NCBI RefSeq assembly: GCF_001006805.1
Contig: NZ_LN811351.1
Span: 749,385-800,846 of the forward strand
Source: Microvirga massiliensis
Lineage (GTDB): Bacteria; Pseudomonadota; Alphaproteobacteria; Rhizobiales; Beijerinckiaceae
Reading direction: 5' to 3'
Length of the DNA: 51,462 nucleotides
Below the pieces are notes generated by a model. That model was given only the letters and a program-made list of their open reading frames with translations. It ran no database searches and was not told the DNA's origin. The translations under genes and the position numbers were made by a program. This document shows positions 1 through 9,918 of the stretch, one piece after another (within the stretch, counting starts at the first letter, position 1; the number at the start of each line of letters is the position of its first letter).

Positions 1-77
1 TAAGCGCTGGTCTGGCGCAGCTCACGGTTCTGGCGCGCGGGCGCCTTGATCCGCTCGCGCTCATCCGTCGTTGGTCC
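1..77 (-). pseudogene. Remnant of an IS3-type transposase OrfA, cut by the window edge
   Basis: Read on the minus strand from 77 to 1, the frame gives GPTTDERERIKAPARQNREL followed by RQTSA. This closely follows the leucine-zipper part of IS3-family OrfA proteins, whose usual form is DERERIKALERENRELRQ. The frame is closed by a TAG stop just upstream (positions 81-83), where an intact OrfA would continue, so the copy looks frameshifted or decayed. The rest of the element lies outside the window and no terminal inverted repeat can be seen. The match is from memory of the family and rests on about 20 residues. Confidence 0.55.
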
Positions 78-240
78 CGGCTACACGCTCTGCTAGCTCG
101 CAAGCCTCAGGCAAGCGCGCTGTTCTCTTTGTCATAACGGCTCCGTCCTCTCACAGGATGGGCCTCCGGCAATTCCGGCAGGGTTCATCCGGAATTTGTT
201 TCGTTTCCGGCCGTACTCCTCCCGCCCTCAGACCCTCTTC

Positions 241-308
241 GTCATTGCGAACGGAGTGAGGCAATCTACCCCTCGACGGATGGTTCGCCTCGCCCGCGGC
301 TCGCAAGA
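241..308. repeat. Dispersed repeat, family A, copy 1
   Basis: This stretch begins GTCATTGCGAACGGAGTGAG and is nearly the same, base for base, as 42134-42201. It is also related to both halves of 41946-42021. Between copies 1 and 3 most differences are transitions. Each copy lies in a gene-free gap. The type (CATTGCGA...GAAGC core) is common as an interspersed palindrome in alphaproteobacterial genomes. It lies upstream of the transporter gene, which is the main reason for rejecting start codons of that gene before position 310. Confidence 0.75.
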
Positions 309-438
309 GTGGAAAGGTTCCGAGACGAGTCGTGCATTGCTCCCCCCGGCTCTTATGGACGAGGCGAAGAGGTCTTGCATTCCAGCGCACTTCTCCTGCA
401 AGCACGATCCACCGCACCAGCAGAGCCCCTCGTTCTCC

Positions 439-1347
439 GTGTCCCGCGAAACGCTCGGCCTCATCCTCGGCTTCATCGGGGTCTGCATCTTCGCAGGCAC
501 GCTTCCCTTCACGCGGCTCGCGATCGAGACGTTGAGCCCTTGGTTCATCAGCGCCGGACGGGCCGCACTCGCCGGCCTTCTCGCGGGCGCGACGCTTCTC
601 GTTCTCAGGCGCCCTGTGCCGCAGCCCAAGGATGTTGGAGCGCTCGTCCTCTCCGCGCTGTGCCTTGTCGCCGGGTTTCCGGTTCTGACGGCACTGGCGA
701 TGGAGACCGTGCCCGCCTCCCATCGCGGGGTCGTGCTCGGGATCCTGCCGCTCTCCACGGCGCTTATCAGCGTTCTTCTGGCGGGCGAGCGGCCGCGGCC
801 GGCCTTCTGGATCGCAGCCGTGGCGGGAGCCGCGCTCGTCACGGCCTTCGCCCTGCGAGAAGGGGAAGGAGGTCTGCAACTCGGGGACCTGTACCTCCTC
901 GGAGCCGTCCTGAGTTCGTCCCTCGGCTACGTGGTCTCGGGGAAGCTCACCCAGAGCGGACTGGCGGGCTGGGAGGTGATCTCCTGGATCTTGGTCGTGT
1001 CGCTTCCGGTCACCGCACCTTTGGCGGTGTGGCTCTTCCCCGAGCACCCGGCGGCCGTTCCCGCGCTGCACTGGTTCGCCTTGCTCTACGTCAGCCTCAT
1101 GAGCCAGTATATCGGCTTCTTCGCCTGGAACGCGGGCCTGGCGATCGGCGGCATCGCGCGCGTGAGCCAGGTGCAGCTGCTTCAGACATTCCTGACCCTG
1201 GCCATCGCCGCACTCCTGAACCGGGAGCCCATCGAGCCTGTGACCTGGGCCGTCGCGGCGATGGTGCTCATGCTCGTTCTCATCGCGCGTCGAACCGCAT
1301 CCGCCAAACCCGCCGGAGGACGCCCCTTGTCCCGAGAGGGAGTATGA
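439..1347 (+). CDS. EamA-family (drug/metabolite) transporter
   Basis: This predicted inner-membrane protein of about 302 residues has roughly ten hydrophobic segments arranged as two EamA repeats. The first begins LGLILGFIGVCIFAGTLPFT and the second begins near GDLYLLGAVLSSSLGYVVSG. Family members export amino acids, sugars or other small metabolites; the substrate cannot be read from sequence. The GTG at 439 is chosen because it places the first membrane segment at the N-terminus and gives the usual family length. An ATG at 355 would add 28 hydrophilic residues, and earlier starts run into the dispersed repeat. No convincing ribosome binding site decides the matter. The stop codon touches the first two bases of the sahR operator, so the gene is probably separate from the operon that follows. 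Confidence 0.8.
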   Translation: MSRETLGLILGFIGVCIFAGTLPFTRLAIETLSPWFISAGRAALAGLLAGATLLVLRRPVPQPKDVGALVLSALCLVAGFPVLTALAMETVPASHRGVVLGILPLSTALISVLLAGERPRPAFWIAAVAGAALVTAFALREGEGGLQLGDLYLLGAVLSSSLGYVVSGKLTQSGLAGWEVISWILVVSLPVTAPLAVWLFPEHPAAVPALHWFALLYVSLMSQYIGFFAWNAGLAIGGIARVSQVQLLQTFLTLAIAALLNREPIEPVTWAVAAMVLMLVLIARRTASAKPAGGRPLSREGV

Positions 1348-1367
1348 TATAAAGATATGTTTATATC
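1346..1367. promoter_or_regulatory. Palindromic operator of the sahR-metF-metH operon (with overlapping promoter)
   Basis: The 22-base palindrome has arms GATATAAA (1346-1353) and TTTATATC (1360-1367) around a GATATG centre; 20 of 22 positions are symmetric. It stands out as AT-rich in a GC-rich region and ends five bases before the AGGAGG of sahR (1373-1378). TTGTCC at 1327-1332 and TATAAA at 1348-1353, 15 bases apart, could be the -35 and -10, so a bound repressor would cover the promoter. SahR proteins are ArsR-type repressors of S-adenosylmethionine-cycle genes that leave DNA when S-adenosylhomocysteine rises. Assigning this site to SahR is inference from its position and symmetry. Confidence 0.7.
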
Positions 1368-1382
1368 TACGTAGGAGGTGGG

Positions 1383-2387
1383 ATGGCTGCTCCGTCGCTC
1401 GGCGAAATGCTCGGGATTCTCCGCGCCGCAGCCGAGGAAACTCGCCTGCGCATCCTGGCCCTTCTCGGCGAGGGGGAGCTGACCGTCTCCGACCTCACGG
1501 ACATTCTCGGGCAGTCTCAGCCCCGCATCTCCCGCCACCTGAAGCTTCTCGTGGAAGCCGGCCTGGTCGAGCGGCACCGGGAGGGCGCCTGGGCCTTCTT
1601 CCACCTGACCGAGCACGGGCCGGCCATCGCCGTCCTGAAATCGCTTCTCGAGACGCTCGACCGGTCCGACCCGCAGTTGCTCGATGACCGTGCCCGACTC
1701 GCGGCGGTCAGAGCGCAGCGCGCGCAGGTGGCGCAAGCCTTCTTTGCGCGGCTGGCGGCCGACTGGGATCGCATTCGCTCGCTCCACGCCCCGGAAGCGG
1801 CCGTCGAGGCAGCGATCCTCGATGCTCTCGGGGACCAGCCGATCCGCAATTTCATCGATCTCGGGACCGGGACGGGGCGCATGCTGCAGCTCGTCGCGCC
1901 GCTGGCCTCGCGGATCGTCGGCCTCGATGCGAGCCACGCGATGCTGTCCGTGGCACGGGCTAATCTCGAACGGGTGGGCCTGTCACGGGCCGAGCTTCGG
2001 CAGGGCGATATCTACGCTCCGCCTTTCCCGCGCGACAGCTTCGATGTCGCTCTGATCCATCAGGTTCTGCACTATCTCGACGACCCGGCGCGGGCGATCC
2101 GCGAGGCTGCGAGGCTTACGGCGCCCGGAGGCCGCATTCTCGTGGTCGACTTCGCCCCCCACCGCCTCGAATTCCTCCGGGAGGCACAGGCGCATCGGCG
2201 GCTCGGTTTTGCCCGCGAGCAGGTCGCGGCCTGGCTCGACGAGGCAGGAATCGAGTGCACGCTCGTGCGCGAGCTGGCGCCGCCACGGAAAGGCGACGAC
2301 CAGCTGACCGTTTCACTCTGGCTCGGACAGGATCGCCGGATCCGTACCGACTGGCCCCTCAAGCAGCAGGATCGGGAGGTAGCCTGA
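1383..2387 (+). CDS. sahR: SahR-type regulator: ArsR HTH domain fused to a methyltransferase-like domain
   Basis: The protein has 334 residues. Residues 8-90 form an ArsR-type winged helix-turn-helix, with a recognition helix near QSQPRISRHLKLL (45-57). Residues 110-300 form a class I methyltransferase fold with the SAM/SAH loop FIDLGTGTGRML (157-168) and an acidic strand end at IVGLDAS. SahR repressors of proteobacteria have exactly this architecture; the methyltransferase part senses S-adenosylhomocysteine, and they control metF, metH/metE, ahcY and metK. Here metF and metH follow directly, and metF starts inside the sahR stop codon (TGATG), which supports the call. A strong AGGAGG lies four bases before the ATG. 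The methyltransferase loop is intact, so residual catalytic activity cannot be excluded from sequence. Confidence 0.85.
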   Translation: MAAPSLGEMLGILRAAAEETRLRILALLGEGELTVSDLTDILGQSQPRISRHLKLLVEAGLVERHREGAWAFFHLTEHGPAIAVLKSLLETLDRSDPQLLDDRARLAAVRAQRAQVAQAFFARLAADWDRIRSLHAPEAAVEAAILDALGDQPIRNFIDLGTGTGRMLQLVAPLASRIVGLDASHAMLSVARANLERVGLSRAELRQGDIYAPPFPRDSFDVALIHQVLHYLDDPARAIREAARLTAPGGRILVVDFAPHRLEFLREAQAHRRLGFAREQVAAWLDEAGIECTLVRELAPPRKGDDQLTVSLWLGQDRRIRTDWPLKQQDREVA

Positions 2388-3304
2388 TGGCTCCGGTTGG
2401 ATTCCGTCTCAGTCGCCAGGGCACCTGCCCGATCAAGGTCTCCTTCGAGTTCTTCCCGCCGAAGACGCCCGAGATGGAGGCGACGCTCTGGTCGTCCATC
2501 GAGAGACTGGCGCCGCTCTCACCGCAATTCGTTTCCGTAACCTATGGCGCCGGTGGCTCGACCCGTGAGCGGACGCACGCGACGGTGGCTCGCATCATTC
2601 AGGAGACGCCTCTGAAGCCGGCGGCCCACCTGACCTGCGTTGCCGCAGATCGCACCGAGATCGACGGGGTGATCCGATCGTACTGGGAGGCGGGTGTCCG
2701 GCACATCGTTGCGTTGCGCGGAGATCCTGTCGAGGGGCCGGGATCGGTCTACAGGCCTCATCCCGGCGGCTACGAGCAAACCTGCGATCTCGTCGCCGGG
2801 ATCAAACGGCTGGGCGATTTCGAGGTCTCGGTCTCGGCTTATCCCGAGAAGCACCCGGAGGCTGCAAGCCTCGATGCCGACATAGACGCCCTGAAGTCGA
2901 AGGTGGATTGCGGCGCGGACCGCGCTATCACGCAGTTCTTCTTCGACAACGACGTGTATTTCCGCTATCTCGACCGCGTGCGTGCCCGGGGCATCTCGAT
3001 CCCGATCGTGCCGGGCATCTTACCCGTCCAGAATTTCCGCCAGGCCGCGAACTTTGCTTCCAAGACGGGCGCCAGCATGCCGGACTGGCTGGCTGCGCGC
3101 TTCGACGGGCTCGAAAACGACGTGGAAACACGTCGCCTCATTGCTGCGGCCGTTGCCGCCGAACAGGTGATCGACCTCGTCGATCGCGGCATCAGCGAAT
3201 TCCACTTCTACACGATGAATCGTGCGGACCTCGTCTACGCGATCTGTCGTCTTCTCGGGCTGCGGGCGCCGGCTGCGCCGGAGCCCCAGATGGTTGCAGC
3301 CTGA
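2387..3304 (+). CDS. metF: 5,10-methylenetetrahydrofolate reductase
   Basis: This 305-residue flavoprotein reduces 5,10-methylene-tetrahydrofolate to 5-methyl-tetrahydrofolate, the methyl donor for MetH. Family signatures are visible: [14 protein letters not shown] near the N-terminus with the catalytic Glu, [20 protein letters not shown], the FAD-binding segment [29 protein letters not shown], and the C-terminal [11 protein letters not shown]. The length is normal. The ATG overlaps the sahR stop, so translation is probably coupled. A longer reading frame opens upstream within sahR but would duplicate sahR coding sequence and is rejected. The gene should be regulated with sahR through the operator at 1346-1367. 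Confidence 0.96.
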   Translation: MAPVGFRLSRQGTCPIKVSFEFFPPKTPEMEATLWSSIERLAPLSPQFVSVTYGAGGSTRERTHATVARIIQETPLKPAAHLTCVAADRTEIDGVIRSYWEAGVRHIVALRGDPVEGPGSVYRPHPGGYEQTCDLVAGIKRLGDFEVSVSAYPEKHPEAASLDADIDALKSKVDCGADRAITQFFFDNDVYFRYLDRVRARGISIPIVPGILPVQNFRQAANFASKTGASMPDWLAARFDGLENDVETRRLIAAAVAAEQVIDLVDRGISEFHFYTMNRADLVYAICRLLGLRAPAAPEPQMVAA

Positions 3305-3344
3305 GTGCGTTTTGAAGCGATCCAACCCACAGGGGAGAATGGTG

Positions 3345-6300
3345 ATGTATGAGGGATCCCGGCTCCCCATCGACGGCGCAGAAGTTCGTGCGGCGCTGCA
3401 TGCGCTCGCGACCGAACGCATCCTGCTGCTCGACGGCGCGATGGGTACCGAGATCCAGCGCCTCAATCTCGGTGAAGAAGACTTTCGCGGAACGCGGTTT
3501 CGCGATGCAAGCCGCGATCTCAAAGGAAACAACGATCTCCTCAACCTGACGCAGCCCGAGACGGTACGGCAGATCCATCTATCGTATTTCCGCGCCGGAG
3601 CCGATATCGTCGAAACCAATACCTTCTCGGGCACGTCGATCGCGCAGGCCGATTACGAACTCGAGTCGATCGTCTATGATCTCAATCGTGAGGGAGCGCG
3701 CCTGGCACGCGAGGCCGCGAGTCTCGCGCAAGCCGAGGATGGCCGCCGCCGGTTCGTGGCGGGCGCCGTCGGCCCGACCAACCGCACCCTGTCGATCTCT
3801 CCGGATGTCAACAATCCGGGCTATCGTGCCGTCACCTTCGACGCCGTCCGTGACGCCTATATCGAGCAGGTGAGGGGACTCGTCGATGGTGGTGCCGAGA
3901 TCATCCTGATCGAAACGATCTTCGATACCCTCAATGCGAAGGCGGCGATCGTTGCGGCACAGCGCGTGTTCGCGGAGTGCGGCATCCGCCTCCCGATCAT
4001 GATCTCCGGAACGATCACGGATCTTTCGGGCCGCACCCTGTCGGGACAGACGCCGACCGCGTTCTGGCATTCCGTGCGGCATGCCGAGCCGGTCTCGATC
4101 GGACTTAACTGCGCCCTCGGTGCGCGCGAGATGCGTGCTCATATCGAGGAGATCTCGAAGGCCGCCAACACGCTCGTCTGCGCCTATCCAAATGCCGGCC
4201 TGCCGAACGAGTTCGGCCTCTACGACGAAAGCCCTGAGGCTACGGCGGGCATGCTCGCCGAATTCGCCGATGCAGGTTTCGTCAATGTAGTTGGAGGCTG
4301 TTGCGGTACCACGCCCGATCACATCCGCGCCATCAGGGATGCTGTTTCGGGCAAGGCGCCACGGCAGGTCCCGAAGATCGAGCCGATGATGCGGCTCGCC
4401 GGCCTGGAGCCCTTCGTCCTGACGCCCGACATTCCCTTCGTGAATGTCGGCGAGCGCACGAACGTCACCGGCTCGGCCAAGTTCCGCAAGCTCGTCACCA
4501 ACGGTGACTTTGCAGCGGCGCTCGATGTGGCGCGCGACCAGGTCGTGAACGGTGCACAGATCATCGACGTCAACATGGACGAGGGTTTGCTCGATTCCGA
4601 GCGCGCCATGGTGGAGTTCCTCAACCTCGTCGCCTCGGAACCCGATATCTCGCGGGTTCCCGTGATGGTCGATTCTTCCAAGTTCTCGGTGATCGAGGCC
4701 GGCCTGAAATGCATTCAGGGCAAGGCGGTCGTGAACTCGATCTCGATGAAGGAGGGTGTGGAGCGGTTCAAGGCGGACGCTGCGATCTGCCGGTCCTATG
4801 GAGCCGCCGTGGTGGTCATGGCCTTCGACGAGGAGGGGCAGGCCGACACCATCGAGCGCAAGGTCGGGATCTGCACGCGCGCCTATCGAATCCTGACGCA
4901 GGAAGTGGGTTTCCCGCCCGAGGACATCATCTTCGATCCGAACATCTTCGCGGTCGCAACCGGGATCGAGGAGCATGCCGGCTATGGCGTCGCTTATATC
5001 GAGGCGACCCGTCGGATCCGCGAAACCCTCCCGCACGTGCACGTGTCGGGCGGCGTGTCGAACCTTTCCTTCTCGTTCCGGGGCAATGAGCCCGTGCGAG
5101 AGGCGATGCATTCCGTGTTCCTGTTCCACGCCATTCATGCGGGAATGGACATGGGCATCGTGAATGCGGGCCAGCTTGCCGTCTATGACGAGATCCCGCC
5201 CGATCTCCGGGAACTCTGCGAGGACGTCGTCCTCAACCGGCGCGAGGACGCGACGGAGCGCCTGCTCGAGGCGGCGCCGCGGTTCAAGGGTGGGAGCGGT
5301 CCCGCTGCGGTGGCCGACCTCGAATGGCGCAAGGCGGCCGTCGAGCAGCGGATCGAGCATGCCCTCGTCAACGGGATCACGGAATACATCATCAGTGACG
5401 TCGAGGAGGCGCGGCTCGCCGCCACCCGGCCGCTCGACGTCATCGAAGGCCCGCTCATGGCCGGAATGAACGTCGTCGGCGATCTGTTCGGCTCGGGAAA
5501 GATGTTCCTGCCTCAGGTCGTCAAATCGGCGCGCGTGATGAAGCAGGCGGTCGCCTATCTCGAGCCGTTCATGGAGGCCGAGAAGCAGGCTACCGGTGGC
5601 GGCAAGCGCTCTGCTGCCGGAAAGATCCTGATGGCGACCGTGAAGGGCGACGTGCACGATATCGGCAAGAACATCGTCGGCGTCGTGCTCGCCTGCAACA
5701 ATTACGAGGTCATCGATCTCGGCGTGATGGTTCCGGCGCAGAAGATCATGGCGACGGCCCGCGCCGAGAATGTCGATATCATCGGGCTCTCGGGCCTCAT
5801 TACGCCGTCCCTCGAGGAGATGGCGCATGTGGCTGGAGAGATGGAGCGCGAAGGTTTCGACCTGCCGTTGCTCATTGGGGGCGCCACGACGAGCCGCGTG
5901 CACACCGCAGTGAAGATCCATCCGAAATACGAACGCGGACAGGCCGTCTATGTCGCGGATGCCAGCCGTGCGGTCGGCGTCGTTTCCGCGCTCCTATCTC
6001 GCGAGGCAAAGGACGCCTATATCGAGACCGTGAAGGCCGAGTACCGCCGGGTGGCCGATGCGCATGCACGGTCCGAGCGCGAGAAGCAGCGTCTGCCACT
6101 CGAGAAGGCGCAGGCGAACCGGTTCGCGATCGACTGGCCGGGCTATACGCCGCCAAAGCCGACCTTCACGGGCACCCGCGTTTTCCGCTCCTATGACGTC
6201 GCGGAGCTGGTGCCGTATATCGACTGGACGCCCTTCTTCCAGACGTGGGAACTCAAGGGACGCTTCCCGGCAATCCTGGACGATCCGGAGCAGGGTCCGG

Positions 6301-7097
6301 TTGCGAGACAGCTCTATGAGGATGCGCAGGCGATGCTGTCGCGTCTCGTTGAGGAGCGCTGGTTCAACCCGAAGGCGGTCATCGGCTTCTGGCCTGCGAA
6401 TGCGGTCGGTGACGATATCCGTCTCTTTACAGGCGAAAGCCGGCGTGAGGAGTTGGCAACCTTCCATGGCTTGCGTCAGCAGCTTTCGAAGCGGGATGGG
6501 CGGCCAAACCTCTGCCTGTCGGATTTCGTCGCCCCCAATGAGACTGGGCTCGCCGACTATATCGGTGGCTTCGTAGTGACGGCCGGCATCGAGGAGGTTC
6601 GCATCGCCGAGCGATTCGAGCGCGCCAACGACGATTTCGGATCCATTCTCGTCAAGGCTCTTGCCGATCGCATCGCCGAAGCCTTTGCGGAACGCATGCA
6701 CGAGCGTGTCCGCAAGGAGTTCTGGGGCTACGCACCCGACGAGGCATGCTCGGCAGAGGATCTCCTCCGGGAGGAATATCGCGGCATTCGGCCGGCGCCC
6801 GGATACCCGGCCCAGCCCGACCATACCGAGAAGGACACGCTGTTCCGTCTCCTGGAGGCGGAGCGCCGCATCGGGGTCAGGCTCACAGAATCCTTCGCGA
6901 TGTGGCCGGGTTCGTCAGTGTCGGGCCTCTATCTCGCCCATCCGGACGCGCATTATTTCGGGGTCGCCAAGGTGGAGCGCGATCAGGTCGAGGCCTACGC
7001 CGAGCGCAAGGGCATGGCGATCGAGGAGGTGGAGCGCTGGCTCGCGCCGATCCTGAACTATGATCCGGCATCCTATTCCGTGATCGCAGCCGAGTAG
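3345..7097 (+). CDS. metH: Cobalamin-dependent methionine synthase
   Basis: This full-length MetH of 1250 residues transfers the methyl group from 5-methyl-tetrahydrofolate through cobalamin to homocysteine. The modules come in the usual order. The homocysteine domain starts with [15 protein letters not shown] and has zinc ligands Cys256 and Cys319-Cys320 in [12 protein letters not shown]. The pterin domain has [16 protein letters not shown]. The cobalamin domain has DVHDIGKN (axial His771) after a helical cap. The C-terminal activation domain runs from about residue 915, so reductive reactivation with SAM is expected. The ATG at 3345 is preferred because AGGGGAG (3331-3337) lies seven bases upstream; an ATG at 3339 is almost on top of it. 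A 40-base gap separates it from metF. No cobalamin riboswitch is visible, which fits control through SahR. Confidence 0.97.
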   Translation: MYEGSRLPIDGAEVRAALHALATERILLLDGAMGTEIQRLNLGEEDFRGTRFRDASRDLKGNNDLLNLTQPETVRQIHLSYFRAGADIVETNTFSGTSIAQADYELESIVYDLNREGARLAREAASLAQAEDGRRRFVAGAVGPTNRTLSISPDVNNPGYRAVTFDAVRDAYIEQVRGLVDGGAEIILIETIFDTLNAKAAIVAAQRVFAECGIRLPIMISGTITDLSGRTLSGQTPTAFWHSVRHAEPVSIGLNCALGAREMRAHIEEISKAANTLVCAYPNAGLPNEFGLYDESPEATAGMLAEFADAGFVNVVGGCCGTTPDHIRAIRDAVSGKAPRQVPKIEPMMRLAGLEPFVLTPDIPFVNVGERTNVTGSAKFRKLVTNGDFAAALDVARDQVVNGAQIIDVNMDEGLLDSERAMVEFLNLVASEPDISRVPVMVDSSKFSVIEAGLKCIQGKAVVNSISMKEGVERFKADAAICRSYGAAVVVMAFDEEGQADTIERKVGICTRAYRILTQEVGFPPEDIIFDPNIFAVATGIEEHAGYGVAYIEATRRIRETLPHVHVSGGVSNLSFSFRGNEPVREAMHSVFLFHAIHAGMDMGIVNAGQLAVYDEIPPDLRELCEDVVLNRREDATERLLEAAPRFKGGSGPAAVADLEWRKAAVEQRIEHALVNGITEYIISDVEEARLAATRPLDVIEGPLMAGMNVVGDLFGSGKMFLPQVVKSARVMKQAVAYLEPFMEAEKQATGGGKRSAAGKILMATVKGDVHDIGKNIVGVVLACNNYEVIDLGVMVPAQKIMATARAENVDIIGLSGLITPSLEEMAHVAGEMEREGFDLPLLIGGATTSRVHTAVKIHPKYERGQAVYVADASRAVGVVSALLSREAKDAYIETVKAEYRRVADAHARSEREKQRLPLEKAQANRFAIDWPGYTPPKPTFTGTRVFRSYDVAELVPYIDWTPFFQTWELKGRFPAILDDPEQGPVARQLYEDAQAMLSRLVEERWFNPKAVIGFWPANAVGDDIRLFTGESRREELATFHGLRQQLSKRDGRPNLCLSDFVAPNETGLADYIGGFVVTAGIEEVRIAERFERANDDFGSILVKALADRIAEAFAERMHERVRKEFWGYAPDEACSAEDLLREEYRGIRPAPGYPAQPDHTEKDTLFRLLEAERRIGVRLTESFAMWPGSSVSGLYLAHPDAHYFGVAKVERDQVEAYAERKGMAIEEVERWLAPILNYDPASYSVIAAE

Positions 7098-7164
7098 CGG
7101 GACAGACCGGAAGACACCTGCTCTGCGCCGGAAGCTAGCGTGCTCGACCGGAGTCCCGAGCGAA

Positions 7165-8136
7165 CTATGACACGCTCGGGGTTCCGCCCGCGAGGACCTG
7201 CGCAGCCCAAGGGCGGTCGATGTTCGCGCCGCTCAGGATGACGCCGGCCTTGCGGCCCTTCAGGTTCTCCCGCTCCTGCGCCAGGGCTGCGAGGGCGAGA
7301 GCACCCGCGCCTTCGGCGAGGTTATGCGTATCCTCGTGATAGGTTCGGATCGCCTCCGCGATGGCCTCCTCGGGAACCTCCAGGATCCGTGCCGCGCCGG
7401 CCCTGATGATCGCGAGGGCATGCTCGTCCGGAACGCGCACGGCAGCGCCGTCCGCGAATGTCGAGACCTCGTTGACCGGAACGACTCGTCCGGCATCGTA
7501 GGATAGCCGATAGGCGTTCGCCCGTTGCGGTACCACACCGACGATGTCCGTCTTCAACCCGAGGAGATCGCGAGTCCGGATGAGGCCGCAGATGCCGGAC
7601 CCGAGCCCGATGGGCGCATAGACGACATCGAGTTCAGGCGCGGCCTGGAAGAGCTCAAGGGCATAGGTGGCGACGCCCCTCACGAGATCACGATGGAAGG
7701 ACGGGACGAATTCGAAATCGCGTTGCTCGGCGAGCATGGCCGCATGCTGCTTTGCATCGTCGAAATCGCGCCCATGCTCGACAAGCTCGGCCCCGAAGGC
7801 CCGCATCGCGGTATTCTTCTCGGCCGAATTGCCGTAAGGCACAACGATCGTGACAGGCAGGTCGAATTGGCGACCTGCCAGCGCGAGGCTCTGCCCGTGA
7901 TTACCCCGGGTCGCGCTGATCACGCCCTTTGCCCCGGCGCGTTCCCGCTTCAGTCGGTCCAGGTAGACGAGGCCGCCGCGCAGCTTGAAGGCGCCGATCG
8001 GGGTATGATTCTCATGCTTCACCACGACCTCACACCCGAACCGCTGCGCCAGGAGCGGCCATGAATATTGGGGAGTCGCCGGCATGATCGAATGGACCAG
8101 ACGCGTGGCTCGTTCCAGATCGTCACGGCTGAACAT
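7165..8136 (-). CDS. Threonine/serine dehydratase-like PLP enzyme (fold type II)
   Basis: This is a 323-residue protein of the tryptophan-synthase-beta fold. The pyridoxal phosphate lysine is K51 in PIGAFKLRGG, followed by ATRGNHGQSLALAG, which binds the substrate, and a phosphate-binding loop GLGSGICG. It probably deaminates threonine or serine to a 2-oxoacid. It lacks the C-terminal ACT-like regulatory domain of biosynthetic IlvA (about 500 residues), so isoleucine feedback is not expected. A catabolic or detoxifying role, or a related activity such as 3-hydroxyaspartate dehydration, is possible. AGGAGA lies six bases before the ATG. The gene is convergent with metH and divergent from uxaC, with no evident partner. 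Confidence 0.85.
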   Translation of the reverse strand: MFSRDDLERATRLVHSIMPATPQYSWPLLAQRFGCEVVVKHENHTPIGAFKLRGGLVYLDRLKRERAGAKGVISATRGNHGQSLALAGRQFDLPVTIVVPYGNSAEKNTAMRAFGAELVEHGRDFDDAKQHAAMLAEQRDFEFVPSFHRDLVRGVATYALELFQAAPELDVVYAPIGLGSGICGLIRTRDLLGLKTDIVGVVPQRANAYRLSYDAGRVVPVNEVSTFADGAAVRVPDEHALAIIRAGAARILEVPEEAIAEAIRTYHEDTHNLAEGAGALALAALAQERENLKGRKAGVILSGANIDRPWAAQVLAGGTPSVS

Positions 8137-8465
8137 GAGAGGTCTCCTGGCGCTCGGTCATGGCCTGCAGAATTGCTGACGGCCAGTGATGAAGAGCGGA
8201 AGAGAGGTTGGCAACATCAGTCTGCCGGACTTGTTCGAAAATGGGGCCGCCCCGCCGCTTGATCAGAGACTGCACGAACGGCTAATTTCGTCGAGCCGGT
8301 CCGGAATGGTCGAGCCAGTGCCGTTTCGGATCATTGAACCCAGCGCTCGTCGAACGCATTGACGTGGGGGACGCGGCCGGCGCGCCATGCGAACGCATCT
8401 GGGTTGCGCCACCCCTTTCCCGCATGAGCCTCACGCGTCTCGAGTGCTGGTCGAGGGAGCTGTTG
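8137..8465. other. Divergent intergenic region between the dehydratase gene and uxaC
   Basis: These 329 bases must hold the promoters of both flanking genes. I see no convincing -35/-10 pair, palindrome longer than six bases per arm, or small gene with a ribosome binding site. Confidence 0.5.
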
Positions 8466-9869
8466 ATGCCGCTTCACCCAGATCGTCTGTTCCCGGCCGA
8501 TCCTGCGACCCGTGCCGTTGCACGCCGCCTCTACGAGCATGTCCAGGGTCTCCCGATCGTGTCGCCGCACGGTCATACCGACCCGCGATGGTATGCGGAG
8601 GACGAAGCCTTTTCGGATCCCGCCCGGCTGTTCGTGGTGCCGGATCATTACATCTTCCGCATGCTCTACAGCCAGGGCGTTCCCCTGGAGGATCTCGGCA
8701 TCCGCCGTCGCGACGGCAGTCCCGTCGAGACCGACGGACGAACGATCTGGCGCCGCTTCGCCGAGCATTACTACCTGTTTCGCGGCACGCCGACGCGGCT
8801 ATGGCTCGATCACGCGTTTGCGACCCTGTTCGGTCTCGACCAGCGTCTCGCTCCAGAAACCGCCGATCTCTTCTACGATACGATCGCTGAGGCGCTTGCC
8901 AGACCCGAGTACCGACCCCGGGCGCTGTTCGACCGCTTCAACATCGAGGTCATTGCCACGACGGAAAGCCCACTCGACGACTTGCACTGGCATCGGATGA
9001 TCCGTGAATCCGGATGGCCGGGTCGCGTGATCACGGCCTATCGCCCGGATCCGGTCGTCGACCCCGAGTTCGAGGGCTTTCGCGACAATGTCGCTCGCTT
9101 CGGCGAGATCACGGGAGAGGACACCTCGACCTGGAGCGGCTATCTCGCCGCGCACCGCGCCCGCCGGGCCTACTTCAAGAGCTTCGGTGCGACCTCGACA
9201 GATCACGGCCATCCCACGGCCCGCACGGCCGATCTCCCGCAACCCGCGGCGGAGGCCCTGTTCCAGCGCGTGACCCGAGGGCATCCTTCGGCCGAGGATA
9301 CCGAACTCTTTCGGGCGCAGATGCTGACCGAGATGGCGCGCATGAGTCTCGAGGATGGACTGGTGCTGCAGATCCATCCCGGCTCGCTCCGTAATCACAA
9401 CCGATCGCTCTTCGAGACTTTCGGCCGAGACATGGGTGCGGACATTCCGACTGCGACGGATTATGTCCGGGCGCTCAAGCCTCTGCTCGATCGCTTCGGC
9501 AACGAGCGGGATCTGACGGTCATCCTCTTCACGCTCAACGAAACAACCTACAGCCGTGAGCTTGCGCCGCTTGCGGGCCACTATCCCTGCCTGCGGCTCG
9601 GGCCGGCCTGGTGGTTCTATGATTCTCCCGAGGGGATGCGGCGCTTCCGCGAACTTACGACGGAGACGGCCGGCTTCTACAACACCGTCGGGTTCAACGA
9701 CGATACGCGCGCCTTCCCGTCGATCCCGGCCCGCCACGATGTCGCCCGCCGGGTCGATTGCGCCTACCTCGCCGAACTCGTGACCACTCATCGCCTTGAC
9801 GAGGACGAGGCCCACGAGGTTGCTTACGACCTCGCCTATCGGTTGGCCAAGGAGGCTTACCGGCTCTGA
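8466..9869 (+). CDS. uxaC: Uronate (glucuronate/galacturonate) isomerase
   Basis: This 467-residue member of the amidohydrolase-fold uronate isomerase family interconverts D-glucuronate and D-fructuronate (or galacturonate and tagaturonate), the first step of hexuronate catabolism. The metal-binding pair appears as SPHGHTDP (His35, His37), followed by LFVVPDHYIFRML. The C-terminal family signature GFNDDTRAFPSIPARHDVARR is split by no gap and has the catalytic Asp region. The length fits. The ATG at 8466 is chosen because GAGGGAG lies six bases upstream; an ATG at 8424 would add 14 residues. None of the usual partners (uxuA, uxuB, kdgK, kdgA or a uronate transporter) are nearby, so any pathway must be completed elsewhere in the genome. 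Confidence 0.9.
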   Translation: MPLHPDRLFPADPATRAVARRLYEHVQGLPIVSPHGHTDPRWYAEDEAFSDPARLFVVPDHYIFRMLYSQGVPLEDLGIRRRDGSPVETDGRTIWRRFAEHYYLFRGTPTRLWLDHAFATLFGLDQRLAPETADLFYDTIAEALARPEYRPRALFDRFNIEVIATTESPLDDLHWHRMIRESGWPGRVITAYRPDPVVDPEFEGFRDNVARFGEITGEDTSTWSGYLAAHRARRAYFKSFGATSTDHGHPTARTADLPQPAAEALFQRVTRGHPSAEDTELFRAQMLTEMARMSLEDGLVLQIHPGSLRNHNRSLFETFGRDMGADIPTATDYVRALKPLLDRFGNERDLTVILFTLNETTYSRELAPLAGHYPCLRLGPAWWFYDSPEGMRRFRELTTETAGFYNTVGFNDDTRAFPSIPARHDVARRVDCAYLAELVTTHRLDEDEAHEVAYDLAYRLAKEAYRL

Positions 9870-9918
9870 CGGGAACCGATTCCGTGAGGGCGAGAGGCGC
9901 TGGCTTTCGTCCGGAACA

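Noticed and set aside
3305..3344. Cobalamin or SAM riboswitch before metF or metH
   Set aside because: The metF-metH gap is only 40 bases and the sahR leader is short. No conserved riboswitch core was seen in either place.
3579..5921. A 780-codon open frame on the minus strand across metH
   Set aside because: It lies opposite an unmistakable methionine synthase. Its translation is rich in Arg, His, Asp and Leu with no domain pattern, as expected for the shadow of a high-GC gene.
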